A stretch of 17,532 bases of DNA from Syntrophomonadaceae bacterium (lineage in GTDB: Bacteria; Bacillota; Dethiobacteria; PWVN01): positions 1 to 17,532 of the forward strand of contig PWVN01000016.1 of assembly GCA_003561835.1 (NCBI GenBank), written 5' to 3'. Of the stretch, positions 14,338-17,532 are shown one piece after another. How positions within the stretch are numbered: the stretch's first letter is position 1; each line of letters opens with the position of its first letter. A program made the translations under genes and the position numbers. The notes under the pieces are model-generated. The model was not told where the DNA came from. It saw only the letters and a list, made by a program, of their open reading frames with translations, and did not search any database.

Positions 14338-14375
14338 CGGGAAGGGCTTTCTGCCTATCTGCTGGAAAGCCGCTT

Positions 14376-14807
14376 TTAGAGGGCGTAAACCTCGGCCTCA
14401 TCCAGGACATTGATCCGGTTAGCCTGCAGCACCTCGATGGCCCGGTCACAATCTTCGACCCGGAAGATGACCAGGGCATCAGCGGAGGCCTTGGTCACAA
14501 AGGCATACAGGTACTCGATGTTGATACTCTGGGACCCCAGGGTGGCCAGCACCCCTGCCAGGCCGCCCGGAGAATCCGGTACCTCCACCGCCAGCACCTC
14601 TGTGACGCTGACCATGAACCCCGCTTCCCTCAAGGCCGAATAGGCTGCGTCGGGGTCGTTGACGATGAGCCTCAGGATGCCAAAGTCCGTGGTATCCGCG
14701 ATGCTCAGGGCCCGGATGTTGATTTTATTGCTGCCCAGAATCTGGGTGACTTCCGCCAGCCTGCCGGATTTATTTTCCAGAAATACGGAAATCTGTTTAA
14801 CCTTCAT
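14376..14807 (-). CDS. Tandem ACT-domain protein (amino-acid-binding regulator)
   Basis: A 143-residue protein made of two ACT domains. The first (about 1-66) begins MKVKQISVFLENKSGRLAEV and contains INIRALSIADT. The second (about 70-140) contains PGGLAGVLATLGSQSINIEY. ACT domains bind amino acids or related ligands. Stand-alone double-ACT proteins of this length are commonly found next to paaK and iorAB genes in anaerobes, presumably sensing an aromatic or branched-chain amino acid; the ligand is not shown by the sequence. AGGAGG lies 9 nt before the ATG. It is the first gene of the minus-strand aryl-pyruvate cluster. Confidence 0.92.
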   Translation of the reverse strand: MKVKQISVFLENKSGRLAEVTQILGSNKINIRALSIADTTDFGILRLIVNDPDAAYSALREAGFMVSVTEVLAVEVPDSPGGLAGVLATLGSQSINIEYLYAFVTKASADALVIFRVEDCDRAIEVLQANRINVLDEAEVYAL

Positions 14808-14839
14808 AGCTATAAGCCTCCTCTATTCAGATGGGCATG

Positions 14840-14868
14840 AATGTAATCCTTAGCTATTTCGACGGCAA
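14840..14868 (-). promoter_or_regulatory. Probable promoter of the ACT-domain gene
   Basis: On the minus strand, TTGCCG (14868-14863) and TACATT (14845-14840) are 17 bp apart. The match is moderate at both boxes, but the spacing is ideal and the position correct. Confidence 0.5.
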
Positions 14869-14963
14869 CACATTTCTTTCCTTCTTCCAGGGGCAAAAAA
14901 CTGGCCGATCCGGTATAAAGGGCCGGCCCGGTGTAAAACTAAGAGATGAAGGAGGGGTACACC

Positions 14964-15077
14964 TTGAAGTTTATGCAGAAAAAACGACAAAACAATAAAG
15001 GTATGCTGGCGCGCATCATGGGGCCCCTGGCCGTTTTCTTCATGGCCCGTTGGGTCAAGCGTATGCTGCGCGGCTGA
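14964..15077 (+). CDS. Small basic hydrophobic peptide, 37 aa, unknown function
   Basis: A short frame starting at TTG (14964) with AAGGAGG exactly 8 nt upstream and ending at TGA. The N-terminal third is basic and polar (KKRQNNK). The middle, RIMGPLAVFFMARW, is hydrophobic and could be one membrane-associated helix, and the end (VKRMLRG) is basic again. An internal ATG at 14973 is an alternative start without a ribosome site. It precedes the selenoprotein gene by 70 bp on the same strand and has a better ribosome site than many genes here. I do not recognise a family. It could be a small membrane protein; chance is not excluded. Confidence 0.55.
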   Translation: MKFMQKKRQNNKGMLARIMGPLAVFFMARWVKRMLRG

Positions 15078-15113
15078 TTCCCCTCCTTTTTACTCTTCCA
15101 GCCATGGCTTGAC

Positions 15114-15126
15114 AGTTTGATAAACT
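15114..15126. promoter_or_regulatory. Small palindrome upstream of the selenoprotein gene
   Basis: AGTTTGATAAACT is a 5-bp inverted repeat with a 3-nt centre. It overlaps the end of a perfect TTGACA (15109-15114). The next TATGAG (15131-15136) is a poor -10 box and overlaps the ribosome site, so a promoter here is doubtful. An operator is possible. Confidence 0.3.
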
Positions 15127-15147
15127 ATTTTATGAGGAGGCCTTTCG

Positions 15148-15402
15148 ATGAAGAAGCCCCAAATAACCCTCTACGGTACCGGTAACCAGTGAGGCCTGTG
15201 CCAGGAAGCCAGGGAGTTCCTTGGCAAAAAAGGCCTGGAGTATAACGAGGTGGATATCCTGCAGGACCAAAAAGCCCGGCAGGAGATGCTCATGCTCTCG
15301 GGCCAGCACAACCCTCCCGTGCTGAAGGTAAACGACTATGTGATGCCGACCTTTGACCCCGGCAGATTGGAAGAAGCCCTTAACAACAGCATGGGCAGGT
15401 AA
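15148..15402 (+). CDS. Glutaredoxin-like selenoprotein with in-frame UGA (UxxC redox motif)
   Basis: Read with TGA (15190-15192, codon 15) as selenocysteine, this is one uninterrupted 84-residue protein. It has an ATG at 15148, GAGGAGG 7 nt upstream and a TAA at 15400. The fold reads as glutaredoxin/thioredoxin-like: QITLYG (first strand), then U-G-L-C at 15-18 where glutaredoxins have CxxC, a helix QEAREFLGKKG, the strand YNEVDI, NPPVLKV with the likely cis-proline, and a C-terminal LEEAL helix. Such proteins reduce disulfides or act as peroxidase partners in the cytoplasm. The TGA falls exactly at the first redox Cys, the usual place for selenocysteine, and a bSECIS-type hairpin follows at once. 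The alternative, a broken gene with a Cys-to-stop mutation, is less likely because everything downstream is intact. Standard gene callers would miss it or split it. Confidence 0.85.
15192..15236 (+). promoter_or_regulatory. bSECIS-like selenocysteine insertion hairpin
   Basis: Immediately after the TGA, TGCCAGGAA (15199-15207) pairs with TTCCT (15217-15221) and GGCA (15223-15226), leaving T15222 bulged. The 9-nt apical loop (15208-15216) begins with G and contains GGG. A lower stem pairs AGGCCT (15192-15197) with AGGCCT (15231-15236). The apical loop lies 15-24 nt past the UGA, and a bulged U beside a G-containing loop is what SelB recognises in known bacterial elements. Confidence 0.8.
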
Positions 15403-15409
15403 GGAACGG

Positions 15410-15432
15410 GTTCCGGGAACTGTCCCCGGAAC
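15410..15432. repeat. REP-like hairpin after the selenoprotein gene
   Basis: GTTCCGGG (15410-15417) pairs with CCCGGAAC (15425-15432) around AACTGTC. The GGGAACTGTCCC-like core resembles dispersed REP elements of many bacteria. There is no T tract. Confidence 0.5.
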
Positions 15433-15442
15433 TTGAATTTGT

Positions 15443-15481
15443 GCATAAACAAACCGGGTGAATCACCCGGTTTGTTTATGC
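15443..15481. terminator. Bidirectional terminator between convergent genes
   Basis: A perfect 19-bp inverted repeat around one base (A15462) has CCGGGTGA and TCACCCGG at its heart and A/T-rich outer arms. It lies between the convergent selenoprotein and glucose-6-phosphate isomerase genes. The T-rich arm on each strand lets it work both ways. Confidence 0.82.
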
Positions 15482-15557
15482 CCTATTTTACATGACGTTT
15501 CTTCTCTTTATTAAAAATCCTTTTCGTCTTGTCTATTCGCTGTCCTCTACGTTCCTG

Positions 15558-16361
15558 CTATTCTCCCGAGGCCCTCTCCGCATAGCGGGCAAAGTCTTCC
15601 CGGTGCTTTTCGGGTTCCGCCAGGTAGCGGTACCCGGAGGGGTTATCCAGGAAAGACTGGTAGAAAGGTTTCTGCCTGGTTAGATTCAAGTCCGGCGCCT
15701 CCACCACCTGCCATTCGGTCAGGGCCGGCAGGGGGTCGTAGAGGCGGTTGGGGACGAATTCCGTATCTTCCCCCGCCGACACCTCATAGTAGGCGCCCCC
15801 CTTCTTCTCTTTGAACTGGCCGTATTCCGAGGCAAACTCGTCGGCCACCCAGTTGGCCATGACCAGGTAGCTGTTCCCGGGATTGATGGTGATGTGGCCA
15901 TAGTTGGCCGGCATCATGACGCGGCTGCCGGCCCGGGCCTCCAGCAGGGCCACCCGGCGGACCCCGTCCTCGCCGGGAACCAGTTCCTGCAGCAGGTAGT
16001 GGGCCACGCCGAAGATGACCTCGTAGACTTCCGGGTAGGTGATCCCCGTCCCCTTCTTTTCCGGGTGATAGTGCCCCGCTGTTTTGATAAACTCCTTGCC
16101 CAAAATCCCCGGCTTGATGACGGTGATATCAAAACGCAGGCCGGAGGCCTTAATTTTTTCAGCATCCCCCTCCCGCATCACATTCCGGTACATGTAGTAG
16201 AGCTCTTCCGGCCCCCGGGCATCGGGCTCCATGAGGACATCCAGCATATCTCCCTTGCGCCGCACGGCCGGTTCCACCGGAGTCAGCCCTTCGCCAAAAA
16301 CCAGCCTTCCGTCTTCATCCAGGTTCAGGGGCAGGCCGGAGTTGGTTGATAGATCGATCAT
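15558..16361 (-). CDS. Glucose-6-phosphate isomerase, cupin (archaeal) type
   Basis: A 267-residue cupin-fold phosphoglucose isomerase, unrelated in fold to the common bacterial Pgi. Key motifs are KTAGHYHPEKKGTG followed by YPEVYEVIFG, which give the two His and the Glu of the metal site. ANYGHITINPG follows with the third His, and then YLVMANWVADEF. It interconverts glucose-6-phosphate and fructose-6-phosphate in the cytoplasm. The characterised archaeal enzymes are ~190 residues; the extra length here lies at both ends (about 60 residues before ELYYMYR and a long C-terminal tail). I chose the ATG at 16361 because GAGAGG lies close upstream; an earlier in-frame start at 16598 would overlap the mutase gene by 200 bp. 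It follows the phosphohexomutase gene by 38 bp, so the two are probably one operon. Confidence 0.9.
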   Translation of the reverse strand: MIDLSTNSGLPLNLDEDGRLVFGEGLTPVEPAVRRKGDMLDVLMEPDARGPEELYYMYRNVMREGDAEKIKASGLRFDITVIKPGILGKEFIKTAGHYHPEKKGTGITYPEVYEVIFGVAHYLLQELVPGEDGVRRVALLEARAGSRVMMPANYGHITINPGNSYLVMANWVADEFASEYGQFKEKKGGAYYEVSAGEDTEFVPNRLYDPLPALTEWQVVEAPDLNLTRQKPFYQSFLDNPSGYRYLAEPEKHREDFARYAERASGE

Positions 16362-16399
16362 ATGACCACACCTCTCTCTTGTTCTCAAAATCCTTATTC

Positions 16400-17532
16400 T
16401 TAAATCCCCAGCTCCCGGGCCACATCCTGCTCCAGGGCCTTGAGGGTCACCGCATCGGGGGCCTCCAGGTAGACCCGGAAGACGGCTTCCGTCCCCGAGG
16501 GTCTTACCAGGCACCAGCAGTCCTCCAGGATAATCTTGACTCCGTCCAGCCGGTTGACCTTCAAAACCTTCTGCCCTGCCAGGCTCCCGGGGTTCCAATT
16601 TTTGAGCTTTTCCACGATGGCCGGTTTGTCTTCTTCCCGGCAGTTCATATCCAGGCGGATGCTTTCCAACCGCCCGTATTTGGTATAGATTTCCTCCAGC
16701 AGAGCTCCCGGGGTTTTCTTTGTGGCCGCCAGCATCTCGGCGAAGAGGAGTCCGGCCATGATGCCGTCCTTTTCCGGGATGTGGCCCCGGATGCTGACAC
16801 CCCCGCTCTCCTCGCCGCCCAGGAAGGCCCCCTTCTCCCGCAGGGCTTCCCCGATGAATTTGAAGCCCACCGGGGTTTCCAGCACCTCCAGGCCCTGCCC
16901 TTCGGCGATCCGGTCCAGCATGTGGGTGGTGGCCACGGTCCGGGCCACCCGGCCCTCTTTAAAGCCCTTGAACCGGGTAATGTAATGGAGAAACAGGGTG
17001 AGAATCTGGTTGGGGCTGTAGTAGTTGCCTTCGGCATCCACCACGCCCAGCCGGTCGGCATCGCCGTCCAGGGCAATCCCCAGGTGGGCGCCGGTTTCGG
17101 CCACCGTCTCCACCAGCAGGTCCAGGTGCTTCCGGGTGGGGTCGGGGAGCCCTCCCCCGAAGAGGGGATCCACATGATTGCGGATGGGGGTCACGAGGCA
17201 GACTCCAGCCAGGAATTCTTCGATATAGCCGGCCCCGGCCCCGTGCATGGGGTCCACCACGATGTTCAGGGAGGAGGCGGCCAACACCTCTTTGTCAATC
17301 AGGGTGGCCAGATGCTTCAGGTAGGCCTGCCGCACCTCCACCGGGGCTGCCAGTTCCCCGGCCCTCTCCAGGTCCAGGAAGGGGACCTCCCCCCCCTCCA
17401 TCACCTTGTGGAGTTTCTTCACCAGGTCATCCGTCTCCTCCGGCATGGCCGGCCCGGCATAATGGGGGATGAACTTGATGCCCATGTACTGGGGAGGGTT
17501 GTGGCTGGCCGTCAGCATCACGGCCCCGGCCG
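16400..17532 (-). CDS. Phosphoglucomutase/phosphomannomutase, 5'-truncated by window edge
   Basis: An alpha-D-phosphohexomutase, open to the end of the window, so the N-terminal part is missing. Visible signatures are TASHNPPQYMGIKF with the phosphoserine, ALDGDADRLGVVD (metal-binding loop), GGEESGGVSIRGHIPEKDG (sugar-binding loop) and RPSGTEAVFRVYLEA (C-terminal phosphate-binding loop). All four catalytic regions are intact. It interconverts hexose-1- and hexose-6-phosphates. The paired isomerase downstream suggests a route between glycolysis/gluconeogenesis and sugar-1-phosphates for cell-wall precursors or storage polymers. Substrate preference (glucose or mannose) cannot be decided. The ATG/GTG at 17516-17521 is internal, since AGAV continues upstream in frame. 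Confidence 0.93.
   Translation of the reverse strand, partial: AGAVMLTASHNPPQYMGIKFIPHYAGPAMPEETDDLVKKLHKVMEGGEVPFLDLERAGELAAPVEVRQAYLKHLATLIDKEVLAASSLNIVVDPMHGAGAGYIEEFLAGVCLVTPIRNHVDPLFGGGLPDPTRKHLDLLVETVAETGAHLGIALDGDADRLGVVDAEGNYYSPNQILTLFLHYITRFKGFKEGRVARTVATTHMLDRIAEGQGLEVLETPVGFKFIGEALREKGAFLGGEESGGVSIRGHIPEKDGIMAGLLFAEMLAATKKTPGALLEEIYTKYGRLESIRLDMNCREEDKPAIVEKLKNWNPGSLAGQKVLKVNRLDGVKIILEDCWCLVRPSGTEAVFRVYLEAPDAVTLKALEQDVARELGI

Noticed and set aside
15148..15402. Reading the TGA-interrupted glutaredoxin frame as a pseudogene
   Set aside because: There is only one stop, it is exactly at a catalytic Cys position, the rest of the frame and the ribosome site are intact, and a SECIS-like hairpin follows.
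1..17532. CRISPR array, integrated element, tRNA or rRNA genes
   Set aside because: No regularly spaced repeats, integrase, transposase, tRNA cloverleaf or rRNA sequence was recognised on either strand.

Overview
The window looks like chromosome from an anaerobic, moderately GC-rich Firmicute of the Clostridia/Moorella/Desulfotomaculum type. The evidence is a T-box leader, strong AGGAGG-type ribosome binding sites, spore-maturation-type nucleoside-recognition proteins, an indolepyruvate:ferredoxin oxidoreductase, the anaerobe-type homocysteine cassette (COG1900 + NIL-ferredoxin + UPF0280) and a probable selenoprotein. No rRNA, tRNA, CRISPR array, transposase or phage gene is visible. Species-level assignment is not possible from the sequence alone.

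Layout. (1) 3-776, plus strand: the 3' part of a secreted CAP/SCP-domain protein with an acidic Pro/Glu linker; it starts before the window and ends at a good terminator. (2) 1002-4041: a convergent pair of MurE-family ligases. The plus-strand copy is canonical except for DNPA instead of DNPR at the amino-acid-selecting motif. The minus-strand copy keeps the ATP machinery but has lost the MurE substrate motifs. Their 3' ends overlap by 128 bp. (3) 4142-6543, minus: a three-gene homocysteine-biosynthesis operon. (4) 6914-7387, plus: queT (queuosine-precursor transporter) with a structured leader. (5) 7527-8786, minus: a class-I aminotransferase controlled by a complete T-box leader (promoter, T-box, antiterminator, terminator), preceded by helically phased A-tracts. 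(6) 9316-14807, minus: a run reading ACT-domain protein, phenylacetate-CoA ligase, iorA, iorB and two nucleoside-recognition membrane proteins. It is best read as an aryl-pyruvate/aryl-acetate oxidation module followed by sporulation-type membrane proteins. The ligase gene is bracketed by two inverted 42-bp palindromic repeats. (7) 14964-15402, plus: a 37-codon small ORF and an 84-codon glutaredoxin-like gene whose catalytic CxxC is UxxC, with an in-frame TGA directly followed by a bSECIS-like hairpin. (8) 15558-17532, minus: cupin-type (archaeal-type) glucose-6-phosphate isomerase downstream of a phosphohexomutase that runs off the window.

The most notable item is the unannotated selenoprotein at 15148-15402, which stop-codon-based gene finding splits. 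Next are the divergent Mur ligase and the repeat-flanked ligase gene. All functional statements rest on family motifs read by eye; no database search was possible.
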